DNA of 64,000 bases from Himantopus leucocephalus. Its lineage: Eukaryota > Chordata > Aves > Charadriiformes > Recurvirostridae. Position numbers and translations under genes: made by a program. The notes under the pieces were generated by a model, which ran no database searches, was not told the origin of the DNA, and worked only from the letters and a program-made list of their open reading frames with translations. The stretch is taken from the NCBI GenBank assembly GCA_003993805.1, contig RSEF01000012.1:10708376-10772375 (forward strand). The letters are read 5' to 3'. The number at the start of each line of letters is the position of its first letter. Within the stretch, counting starts at the first letter, position 1. Shown here one piece after another: positions 1 to 9,791 of the stretch.

Positions 1-1428
1 TCCCTGAAGATCTGCAAATGGCAGAAACCATGTTTGGCCCGGGAAGAGGGACAGGCAGCAGCCATCAGGCCACCCCGCAGGACCCTGGGGACGATCCTGG
101 CAAGGCTGCTGGCCTGCCTGCTCCCCCAGCGTCTTACATTTTTCAGGATCTTGATGGAGACAGTGTCCATGAAGCTGACAGGGCTGAAGTCCAAGATGAC
201 GGCGTGGAAGTCAGGCTGGGGCAGCCCCAGGGTGCGCAGGGTGGGCTCAGGGGGCGTGCTCCCCTCTGCCCCACTCAGCTCGATCACAGACACTCCCGGA
301 CCGTTAAGCCCATCCTCTGCATCCTGGGGGAGGGGAGGACACCCGGCCTCACTGCACGGGAGCTGGCGGCACCCCTGGATGGGCAGTGTCCCCTGCCCTG
401 GGCTCCCCTTGCCCTGTAGTGCAGCAGGGCCTGGGGCTGCGTTAGGGCATGGGCAGTGCGTGGCCCTGGGAGTGAGTGCCTCCCTTGCACTTTCACCCAC
501 TTTTGGACTCTTCCCGGATGGGTTGAGATCCACCCCTCTCCCCAGTGACCCTCTCCAGAGCCAGGCTCATTAGCTGGCGCCAGGTCAGCCTTTGCTCTCG
601 CTCTTAATTCTGATTAACTCACCAAGTGGCTAGTGACTCACTGGTTCCACCACCTAATCATTAACGGCCCGGCTTTCCCCACCGACCTTGGGTGTGACGC
701 CGTGGCCCGGCTCTGCCCCAGTTTCTCTTCTAACCCAGTTCCCCAGAATGAACCGTGAAACCCACAGCCCACCGAGCCAGGGGAATGCATGAGTAGAGAG
801 CCAGGTCTAGGCAGGGAGACAGTGCAGGGTGGCACCAGACAGGTGCCTTACAGCAGGGAAGCACCTTTTTCCTCTTTGCCTTCTCCTTCTCTGCTTTCTT
901 CTGCTGTTTCTTCAGCTTCTTGAGGGCCTTCTTCTTCTTCTTGATTAGGCGGTCCACGTCGATGCCGCTCTGCAAAACAATGCAGCACTATGTCCCCAGG
1001 CGCCCCACCGCCAACCTGGTGCCGGCAGGTGGGGGGCACGGGGAGTACCAGGGGGTCTGGCAGCTCTCCTACCTTCTTCTTCAGGGCCTCAGCATACAGC
1101 TCCACATTGGCAAAATAGAGGGTGGAGGAGGAGCGGAAAATCTTCACACCAGGGACTTCCTGTGCCTGGGGGGCAGACAGGGAGGGTGCTACCCCAGGGA
1201 TGGAGCCCCCAGCTCCCTTTTCCTCCCTTTCCCAAAATGCCCCCTGCTCCCCAAAACTACCCCCAAAATTTCCCCAGTGAACAGCCCCTGGGGGTGCTTT
1301 GAACCACCCCACCCCCCCAGTTGCAGGCAGCTCTTCTCCCGCCCCCTGGTGCTGTTACCATCTGGTATTCAGCCACGTCCCTGTAGACGTTGGTGTCGGC
1401 GATGCGTCCCAGGATGGAGTAGTGGGGG
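1..1428 (-). CDS. SLC26A6: SLC26A6 exons 13-17: linker and STAS domain (partial)
   Basis: Exons 1359-1428, 1073-1165, 865-969, 138-323 and 1-11 (cut by the window edge). PHYSILGRI leads into the STAS domain at about residue 523 ([19 protein letters not shown]). The exon at 865-969 is very lysine-rich ([16 protein letters not shown]) and lies in the variable loop that interrupts SLC26 STAS domains. The exon at 138-323 returns to the conserved core ([19 protein letters not shown], then [11 protein letters not shown]). The donor after the lysine exon is weak (AAG|GTGCTT); it is chosen because it keeps phase 0 into the next exon. A stronger GTAAGG donor 13 bases downstream would shift the frame. 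The loop is shorter than in human, which has extra sequence here. Confidence 0.82.
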
Positions 1429-4400
1429 CTGCAGAGAGCAGAGCAAGGGGCTGAGGTCACCAAGGGCTTCCCCTGCCCTCGGGGCATGGCACCGGCCCCA
1501 GCCCTTCAGTACTCACAGCTGGGTGCGGAAGATGACAGTGAGCAGCCCAAAGGCCACTGAGGCCCCCAGACCGATGTCCAAGTTCAGCATGAGTGTGGCC
1601 ACAAATGTCACAACCCAGACCATCTGGAGAGGGGACACCATCAGCTGCAGCACAGCGTCCCCACCGGCACCTGCAAGCCTCAGGGAGGGTGGAAAAACCC
1701 TCTTCAGGGACAAGAACAAAGCCCCAGGGATGGTCGGCACCTTACCAGGTCCACCCGGTTGGACTTCCAGAGAGTGCGGATGTCTTTAAACTGCTTGAAC
1801 ATGCCATGGAGGTTGATGATGATGATAGCAGACAAGATGGCCTAGGAGAGAAGTCCCTGCAACTATGAGGATGTGGAGGGCAGGTCTAGGGGGGGCCCTT
1901 GGCTATCCCCCTACCACACCACCTTGCTGTGGGATGGGCATGGGGCTGAGACATGGCACAGGGGCTGTGGGACCAGATGTACCTTGGGCAAGTCCCGGAA
2001 GAGCTCTCCGATCTTTAGGATGGTCACCAGGATGACCAGGGATGCGATGACACCGGCTACCTGGGGGGAAGGTGAGCAGGAGGCAAGGGGTGAGTCTCCC
2101 ACCACTCACTGTGCTCCTTGCCCCCAGTCCAGCCCTGCAGAGGGAGGCAGTGCTGCCCAGACCCACCTGGCTGTTGCCCCCTGTGCTTTCCTGTACCAGG
2201 CTCCGTGACATGGAGCAGCTGATGGCGAAACACTGGAAGAAGCCGCCCAGGAAGTTGCAGAGGCCCAGCGCGATCAGCTCCTGTGGGAACAGAGCAGTGG
2301 TGGGGGAGCACCATGCCTTTTCCTGGCTGCAAGAAGTACAAGCTTGGATTTCACCCGGGGAAGGGGCCCTGCGCGTCGGAGCATCACCTGGTTGCTGTCC
2401 ACTTTGTAGCCGTGCTTCAGGGCAAAGATCTTGCCCAGGGAGATGCAGATGGCGTAGCCCACCACGGCAATGGCGAAGGCGTTGCCCACCACCTGCCCAA
2501 AGTAGCTGACGTCAGGGACCACAGGCGGCTTCAACCTACAGCCAAGACAGGGAGATGGGGCTCAAAAGGGGGGTCCCATGGGCGGTGCGGTGCCCTGGCT
2601 CAGCACCCCTCACCACCCGGCCTTACTCACCCACTGGGGATGTTGCCCACCACAGAGATGCCAAACTTGGCATTCAGGTTGACACCGTAGGAGATGCCAG
2701 TGGAGATGATGATCTGGGGAATAATGGCTGGAGTGAGGCAGGGCCTTCCTATGCAGGGACCACGGTGGAGGAGGAGGAGGAGGAGGAGGAGGAGGAGGAG
2801 GGGACATATGCCCTGGAGCTGCACTCACCAAGGCACCCCGTCCCACCCTCCCCACCCTGGAGGTGACAGAGCCACCCATGGCTGCATCCCCACAGGGAGC
2901 TGGGGCAGCTCTGTGTACCGTGATAAGCTCGATGGGGATGGGCATGGGCAGCTTGGCAGCAAACTTGTGATTGAGCTCTTTCACAATGAAGATGACCACC
3001 ATGGCAATGATGGCCGTCACCAGGGTGCCCACGTTTGTTTCTGGCAGCTTCTGGCAGATCTCAATGAAGGTCTAGAAGACACAGGAGGAGGCAACAGGCT
3101 CAGGAAAGCAGATGCCTCCCTGGCAGGTTTTTGGGGGCCTCTATGTGCCCCACAGGTGAGTGTCTGGGCACCCGGGCAGCAGTGAGCCCCCACTCACCGT
3201 AAAGAGTGAGAGCGGCCCTGAGTGCTCGCTTAGGGAGACCCCAAAGACATTCTTGAGCTGGGAGACGAGGACATGCACGGAGGCAGCGGTGGTGTATCCA
3301 CGCACCAGCGGTTCTGAGAGGTAGGTCACCACAAATCCGAACTGCAGGAGGCCCAGGGCCACCTGGAAAGAGAGGCAGCAGAAGTCACCCACAGCTTGCG
3401 GCGCTGGGGCACCATGGCCCCCTGTTCCCTGCCAGGCTAGGCTGGGGCCTCTTTACCTGGAAGACGCCTGTCAGGACAGTGATGGTGGCCACCAGCTCCA
3501 CCCTGGCATTGTCCCGCCGTTCCTCATTGACTGTCATGTTGCTGCCATTGACGGACTCCAGGAATTTCTCGCTGGGCAGCAGGGACTCTGTCAGGCTCCC
3601 AATCATGACAGAGATGACAGCGAAGGGGCCTGGGGACCGGCAGGGTGTGGGCAGCCCAAGGTCAGCACCGGGACTTCTCTGAGGTCCACAGGCACCTGTC
3701 CCCTTGGGCTGGGCTTAAAGCACACCCACTGTGCTTTGGCTTTGGTATGGCCAACCACCTTCTTGGTGGGGGCAAAGTAAAGGGAAGAAAGGTGTCCCCC
3801 CTGCCCCGTTGATATGGCAATGCTGTGCTGTGGATGAAGGCTCGCCCCCTCATCCTCACTCCCTCCCCACCATCCCCATGGGAGCACATTGTCCCTCAGC
3901 TTACCCACGGAGTTGTGTCTGGACGTCCCGAAGAAGAAGTAGAGGAAGACGGGGTAAAAGGAGGAGTAGAGACCGGTGACAGGCGGCAGTCCGGCCAGCA
4001 GCGCGTAGGCAAGCCCTGGACATAGTGGAGCAGGGACACACGTCACAGATGGCCAAGCCCTGGTCCCCCCACCTGCGGGGTGCCCCTGGCAGTCTGGGCA
4101 TGGCATCACTCACCCTGGGGCAGGTGCATGATGCCCACGCTGAAGCCAGAGGTGATGTCCCCCAGGAGCCAGTCCTTGACCGGGTAGCGGGGCAGCCAGC
4201 TCAGGAAGGGCAGGAACCGGAAGAGCAGGGACTTGGCGGTGGAGGCTGAGCACCTGGCAGGGAAGGAGCAGGAGCCAGGGCTGAGCACAAGCATGAGGGC
4301 TTGGGGACATCAGTGGGGGTGGACGGGGCCCCATGGGAAGAAATGTGTCCTGCCAGATCCCCAGCTCCAGCTGCTGGAGGCAGGTGTCCCTCCAGGCAGG

Positions 4401-4690
4401 AGGACAGAATAGGAACAAGGGTGTTTGGGCTTGAGGGAACCCACCCCCAGGTCTGCTCCGTGTCTACCCCAGGAACTGAGACAGCCAGAGCTGGGCAGCA
4501 GGGCTGGGGCACACGGTGCCTGGCGGGGTATAGGCACATCTCTCTGGCCAGCGCGGTCCTACCTGATCTTGTGGAGACAGCTGTGCAGCGAGGGCTTGGC
4601 AGGAGGTTTCCGCTGCGCCACCTCCTCCAGGTCGGCCTCGCTCAGTGCCTTGTGGGGCACCCGGTGGTTCAGCACCATCTCTGCTGCCAT
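1..4690 (-). CDS. SLC26A6: SLC26A6-like anion exchanger (3' end outside window)
   Basis: Multi-exon gene read right to left; 17 exons give 653 residues before the left edge cuts the last one. The spliced protein has the SLC26 layout: cytoplasmic N-terminus, polytopic transporter domain, then a cytoplasmic STAS domain. Family signatures are visible ([46 protein letters not shown]). Sequence is closest to human SLC26A6 (PAT-1), a plasma-membrane Cl-/HCO3-/oxalate exchanger of kidney, gut and pancreas; the human protein is 759 aa, so about 100 residues lie outside. Start chosen at the ATG ending at 4690 (context GCCATGG), the first in-frame Met after a CTGCAG acceptor at 4721; a second Met lies four codons on. 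A non-coding 5' exon must lie further right if that acceptor is used. Position next to CELSR3 supports SLC26A6 over other SLC26 members. Confidence 0.93.
324..864 (-). other. SLC26A6 intron 15 with AT-rich core
   Basis: A 541-base intron between the lysine-rich and core STAS exons. No extra exon was recognised. It contains an AT-rich island at about 575-670 in otherwise GC-rich sequence, including CCTAATCATTAAC at 653-665, which resembles the HNF1 palindrome. Confidence 0.5.
1517..4690 (-). CDS. SLC26A6: SLC26A6 exons 1-12: transporter domain
   Basis: Coding exons in mRNA order: 4563-4690, 4114-4253, 3905-4015, 3457-3629, 3198-3362, 2919-3071, 2631-2713, 2388-2535, 2167-2280, 1983-2060, 1746-1841, 1517-1623. 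All have GT donors and AG acceptors, and the phases join without a break. Residues 1-65 are the hydrophilic N-terminus; hydrophobic segments follow from about residue 70 ([16 protein letters not shown]) to about 498. The exon at 3457-3629 has two N-glycosylation sequons, N154 (NGS) and N157 (NMT), in the predicted second outer loop, where human SLC26A6 also has a pair of sequons. Most introns are only 60-300 bp. The acceptor of the first listed exon could be ignored if transcription starts just upstream. Confidence 0.92.
2767..2801. repeat. (GGA)n microsatellite
   Basis: About twelve GGA units on the plus strand, in the SLC26A6 intron between the exons at 2631-2713 and 2919-3071. On the transcribed strand it reads (TCC)n, pyrimidine-rich, but it is more than 110 bases from the acceptor that ends this intron at 2714. 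Confidence 0.95.
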
Positions 4691-4720
4691 GGCCACCTGT
4701 CCCTTGTGTGTGCCGGTCCC

Positions 4721-7464
4721 CTGCAGGGAGATGAGGGATGGCTCAGCCGTGTCCCCACGGCTGGGGGCACCCAGCACCCTGCCCACCCCACAGCCTCTCC
4801 TGCAGCCCCGCTCGCCTCACGGAGCCATCCCATCCTGGCCAGGGATGCAGGATCGGCCCCGAGGCCAGGGGTGAGCCGAGCCTGGCAGTTCTGAAGCAGC
4901 AGCAGGAGCTCACATCAGAGAGTGGCAGGCAGCTGCCCTGTGGGCAGGGAGGGAGCCGAGACCTCAGCTATCAGCACTGCCTGCTCCTGCCCCACGCCAG
5001 CCCCATCTGCCCTGACGGCACGCATGGGGGCTGCCCAGGCAGAGCCCCTCTCGATGCCAACCACCCTTCTGCACATACCGCGGCGCAGCCAGGGCAGTGG
5101 GCTACCACAGCCACCAAGCAAAGCCCCAGCCACCCCACAGCCCCGTCTGCAGACTTTGTCCCTTTACACATGAGGGGAGCAGGAATGTCAATCCCCGGCG
5201 AGCGTCACGGGCTCACCATCTCTCCACCAGCGCCCTCCCCAGCCCCCTGTGCTGCGGAGTGGGCTGAGCCCATGGGCAGGGAGGAGCGGGGCTGGGATGA
5301 GGTCTCTCCCTTTGTGGGGCCAGGACAGTGGGACCGAGGTGTTTCCATATGGATCTGCAGCCTGATCTTGTTCAGGGCTCAAGCTGAGAAGTGCCACCGT
5401 CCCACCAGGCTCACCCAGCCGGTGGCCCCAACCAGTCCTGAGATGCTCACCCACTTGCGACCAGACCTGCAAGCCACTCGTGTGGTCCTTGGAGCTGTGC
5501 CAGCCCGAGTCCCCGCTTTTCCCCCAGCCCTCCTACCTGCTGTGCCCAAGCCGGTCAGGTGCCGCCAGCCGGGTGCACACTCTGTTCCCTCTTATTAATA
5601 CTTGCCCGTGATCTTTGAGACACCGCTCCCTGCCTCCTGCCCTTCCTCCTGCCCTTCCGAGGAGCTGCCTGTTTCCCAGTCCCGCTGCTGTCTGGCACTC
5701 GCCATGCTCTCCCAGTGCCCTGTTGTGCTGGGTGCCCTGGCTGTGGCAGGCCCAGCGCTGTCACTGCTGTCCCCGGGGCCATCCCATCCTGGGGACTGTC
5801 CTGGCCAGCCTCTGCTGCTGGCCCACAGCTGTGCCCAGGGTGCCGCCGTGCCCCAGCGCCTGTGCCAGGCGCAGGGCAGGGGTCTTCTTGCCGCTGGGCA
5901 CATCCTGGTGCCAACCTCCTGCCAAGGGCTGCCAGTACTCACCTCCCCAGGGCACTGCTCCAGCCCCTGCTTACCTGCTGGAAATGGGTGTGCTGTGCCC
6001 TGTGGCCTGCCCCGCTCTACCCCAGTGCACAGACCCAGCCGTTATCTTGTTCCAAAGGTCCCCAGCGGGCACTGGAGCTCTGCTGAACCCATCACACCTT
6101 CCTGGGCTCCACCACAATCTGGAACCGCTATTGGTTTCAGAGAATATGAGTCATGCTCGGTGCAGGCCCACAGGAACAGAGCAGTGGAGACACAGGCACC
6201 CATGGTCTGGGCTGACTGGTGCCAGGGTGAAGCCGGCGGGCAGGACAGGGCACCGGAGAGTCCTGGGTGCCATGGGTGGTGGGATGGGGCTGGTGTGTGG
6301 CACGAGTGATGACACCCAGGACCATGCTCTCTGAAGTCGGAGAGACTCATTCCCATCCCGGCTGGCTGGGGGGAAAGCAGCCGGTGGCCACCTTGGCTTG
6401 CACGACCTACGTCCCACAGCAGCCACATGCGGACTCCTTGGCTGCCTTTCAGCAGTCTGGGTGAGCCTGCTCCCCTCAGCCTCCACCACATCCCTGGCCC
6501 CATGCTGTCCCACCCCCATACCCATCAGTCCCACTGTGTCCAGGTAGTGGCACACCGATGCCAGCACAGGCACCCGCACGCAGCTGCTGCCTCCCCATCC
6601 TTCATCTGCTCACCTGGCATGGAAGCGAAGGCTGTCACAGGGCTCCTGCTTGGTAGCAGCTGATAGCACCCAGTGCCACCCCAGCCTCCAGCCCCCCCGC
6701 CCTGCGCCCCGGGGCGGCTGCTCTGCTGGTGGCTCGTCTCAGCCACCCCAGCCCCCGACGGCCCTCCCTGGCCCCTCACCCTCAGGCCAGCCTGGNCCGG
6801 CCCTCCCTGGCCCTTCACCCCCAGGCCAGCCTGGGGGAAAAGCTGCAGGACAGGACCACCTGGCACCACCAACGCAGGACTCCCCAGCAGCCACCTTGAG
6901 CTCAGCCCCCGGTGCTCAAGGGCCACCCTGGGCTGGGCCAGGCTCAGGCCAGCGCTAAGGAGGGAACCCATGAGGGACCGAGGGTCCACACTCATCAGTG
7001 GTGACCCTTGCTCAGGTTGCCATGGATCAATACTGCCCTTTGCTCCCCTGCTCCTTCCTCTCCAACAGCAAGAAAGGGAGGGACAGAAGACACCAGGATC
7101 ACGCTCGGCCTCTCCTCCTCCTCCTCCCACTTCCCCCTCCGTCCCCACAGCCCAGGCACGAGCCCCAAAGCTAACCACAACCACCGTGGCGCCTGCCAGC
7201 CAGGGCTGGGGCCACTGGGAACCACCACAGCCAACCCCATCTCTGGGTGAACCAGCCCGGACACAGCCATCTTCAAGCAACTGGCAGCACCTGAGGTCCC
7301 TGTCACCTGGTCACCTCGCTCCAGGCTACAGCGACTCGCCTTCAGCCCGGGAGCTGGCTGCGAGCTCCTGCCCAGGCCCGCTCCCAGCATCGCCTCGAGC
7401 CCAGGTGCTGCACCCGCAGCTCCAGCCACAGTTCCCGAGCGCAGGGAGAAACGGCAGAGAGGCC
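4721..7464. other. Spacer between CELSR3 3' end and SLC26A6 5' end
   Basis: About 2.7 kb of GC-rich DNA between the acceptor of the first recognised SLC26A6 exon and the CELSR3 polyadenylation region. It should contain the SLC26A6 promoter and any non-coding first exon, but neither could be placed with confidence. Several long open frames on both strands (for example 4738-5598, plus) have proline/alanine/serine-rich, gene-unlike translations and are treated as chance. Confidence 0.6.
6759..6834. repeat. 37-bp direct repeat around a single N
   Basis: Copies at 6759-6795 and 6798-6834 differ at two positions and flank the undetermined base at 6796. Likely an assembly join rather than biology. 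Confidence 0.85.
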
Positions 7465-7481
7465 AGCACCATTTTATAGAC

Positions 7482-7487
7482 TTTATT
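7482..7487 (-). terminator. CELSR3 polyadenylation signal (AATAAA)
   Basis: TTTATT on the plus strand gives AATAAA on the transcribed strand. It is the only canonical hexamer noticed between the stop codon and the spacer. Confidence 0.8.
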
Positions 7488-7526
7488 TCCAAATCTGGCG
7501 CTTCCATGATACACTTTTACACAGCT

Positions 7527-7552
7527 GGGGGGGGGGGGGGNGGGGGGGGGGG
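7527..7552. repeat. Poly-G run interrupted by N
   Basis: Fourteen G, one N at 7541, then eleven G on the plus strand. Length is unreliable; the N marks where the assembly could not resolve the homopolymer. Confidence 0.9.
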
Positions 7553-7953
7553 CATGGGCATCTCCCTGCTCCCTGCCCACAGAATCGGGAGATGGAGAGA
7601 GGAAAAAAAAAACCCAACCAAACCCCCCAAAGAAACAAACCCAAACCTAAATCCAAGGGGGATGCTCCCCAGAGCCCAGGCCACAGCACTACAATCAGGG
7701 ACCGAGCCACAGACTGACTCCTGCTTCTTGGCCAGCCCAGCTCTGCGGGGACAGCCACCGGCTCTGCTGCTCTCTTCTTTTTTTGGCACTTGTCACTTGC
7801 TCTCCGTTTGGCACGAACTCAAAGCACTCTCGTGCCCAATCTGGTGGCATGGCAGGGACAGGACATGGGCACACACCGGGGTGCCAAAGGGGTAACATGG
7901 CGCTGGCTGAGGCACAGGCCAGGGCTCCGGTGCTGCGCAGCCGGAGAGAAACA

Positions 7954-8227
7954 TGTAAACGAGTTTGTTCGCAAAGGCGAAGATGGGCAGCAGGGAGGGG
8001 ATCGGCTGTTCCTGGCACCTAGGGCCAGCAGGCTTTCCCTCTGCGTGCCGGTCCCAAATGGCATGTAAACATGTCAGCAGGCGCTTCCTCCCCATCCCTG
8101 GGAGGAGGGCGGCAGCCCATCACCCAGACCCTCTGTCCCCTCCACATCCTCCCCACTGACTTGGGGACATAGCCGAGAGGCCTTGGCCTTCCCGGAAGAC
8201 GGCAGCACAAGTCCTCTCCTGTAAACA
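7954..8227 (-). promoter_or_regulatory. Cluster of three miR-30-type seed matches
   Basis: In the mRNA, TGTTTACA (8-mer pairing to the miR-30 seed) occurs at 8064-8071 and 8220-8227, and GTTTACA (7-mer with the terminal A) at 7954-7960. The two 8-mers share a longer context, CTGACATGTTTACA. Presence of the motifs is direct; regulation by miR-30 is inferred. Confidence 0.6.
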
Positions 8228-9763
8228 TGTCAGGCAGGGCTGCAGTAAGAAGCTACAGCAGTGTGGCAGTAAGGCAGTAAGGAGCGTGCTGTCACGCAGC
8301 CCCGAGAGCACCACGGGGGCCGCCGAGCAGAGGCACCATGCTCGGCAGGTGAAAGGGAGTGTGCCGGCCCCCCGAGCCGGCTGCCCCTGGCCCCAGGCTG
8401 GGGTAGGCACAGAGGAGTGTCGCCTTGCGGCAGGGCCAGTGGGAGCCCAGGGCCAGGCCCCCGGCCGAGCACAGAAACCATCAGGGCAGCCTGAATTTCC
8501 GGAGAGGGCAAAGTGCTGTTTATCTCCGTCTCCCAAAATCCAGGCCACTCTGAGCTGGGGTCCTCTGCCAGCCAGAGAGCGCAGGGGCGTGTGCGTATGT
8601 ACGCAGAGCCCACAGGGAACCAGCCAGATACAACTTTTGTGGGCGATGCTGGACCCTGAGACTGGACTCCTGCAGATGCTAGTCCTCCACAGGGTGAGCG
8701 CCGGCTCTGAGAGCAGCCGAGCTGAGCAGAGCTAGGGACATCCAGCTCCTTACCCAGACCCACAAACCAACAAGGGTTTGCTGTACACCACGCAGGTTAA
8801 AGAGCACAACATCCAGTGGGTAAAAACACAGTGCTCATTTGCTGAGGGGAGGAAACCAGCGCTTAAGGAGCGGGACCATCCTGGTACAGGAGGGGACTGA
8901 ACAGCAAAGCTTGTTTCCCTAGTGCCGAATTTGCTGCCCCACTCACTTGTGCTCTCGCTGGCGCGCAGCCCTGGCTCACAGATGGGGGGCAGCCCCAAGG
9001 GGGGTCCCATGGGAGGGCAGAGGGGGGCCTGGCTGTGGGGCCAGCATGGCTGCCGGGGCCTGAGGGACACCAGACAGGAGGACAGCGCTGAGACACGTGT
9101 GGAGCTGCACGGTGGGAGGGCAAGAGGGGCAGCAGGGCCAGCTGCCCTGCAATGGGGATGGGACGGGGCGGTGCTGGCAAAGCCACGAGGGCTGCCTGGC
9201 ACTGTCCCTCCGGCCCACCAGGATCATGGTTCCTGGTACCCCCAGGGAAGCCGGAAGAGGGCTGTTGGCGAGACAATGCTCCAGGTCCTGGGAACAGACC
9301 ATCCGTAAAAATAACCATAGAAATTTCTCTTCTCTCTGATTACAAAGATACAAAAAGGTAGAAAACCCTCCCCCGCCCCCACATCCTGGGCTCCGTTTCC
9401 ATCCCCCTGCCCCTGCCCACCCTCCGCGCACACACACGCACACCCTGCATACAACTGGGTCGCAGAGGACCCCAGCGGGTCGGAGAAGCCACCCACGCCT
9501 GAGCAGGCTCCTTCCGTACCTGTCACACCGGGCAGGCGACGGGGAGCATGGTGGCAGCTGAGAGCCCGGAGGCTCCTAGCAGCGGGTGGTGCAGCTGCCG
9601 GCCCCTCAGCCCAGAGGAGAGGGGAAGGCAGGGTCGGTTTTGGGCCTCTGAGCACCATCAGTTCTGGCCCCTGCCCCCTGGGGACACCAAACCTCAGCTG
9701 GCAGCGCCTGGCTAGGCGAAGGGCCCTGCTTCTTCTGTCTCTCTTGCGGACAGCTTCGGCCCC

Positions 9764-9791
9764 TCAGGAATGGCCCTCGTTTCTCGTTATT
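9764..9791 (-). CDS. CELSR3: CELSR3 exon 35: last coding exon
   Basis: A tiny coding segment ending in TGA (9764-9766). Joined to the donor at 10492 it reads [13 protein letters not shown], the same length as the human end (SPDSEVPRSEGHS). The acceptor is a tandem GAGAAG: the AAG site starts the exon at 9791; the GAG site would start it at 9794 and add one Arg. Confidence 0.85.

Larger units (their letters stand above)
7465..9763 (-). other. CELSR3: CELSR3 3' UTR
   Basis: About 2.3 kb between the CELSR3 stop codon and the predicted cleavage site some 15-20 bases past the AATAAA at 7482-7487. No coding potential was recognised. It holds three miR-30-type seed matches (7954-8227) and, near the 3' end, a homopolymer (C in the mRNA) interrupted by an N. 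The end is set by the only good polyadenylation hexamer found in the stretch. Confidence 0.8.

Noticed and set aside
2767..2801. Glutamate- or glycine-rich coding repeat
   Set aside because: It is intronic in SLC26A6 (between exons at 2631-2713 and 2919-3071), a plain GGA microsatellite.
4669..4690. RE1/NRSF-like half site TTCAGCACC
   Set aside because: Only the left half matches the REST consensus, and it lies in SLC26A6 coding sequence ([10 protein letters not shown] region), so chance is the simpler explanation.
4738..5598. 286-codon plus-strand open frame in the spacer before SLC26A6
   Set aside because: Proline/serine-rich without repeats or domains, starts inside the likely SLC26A6 5' region, and is not matched by any known gene in this syntenic block.
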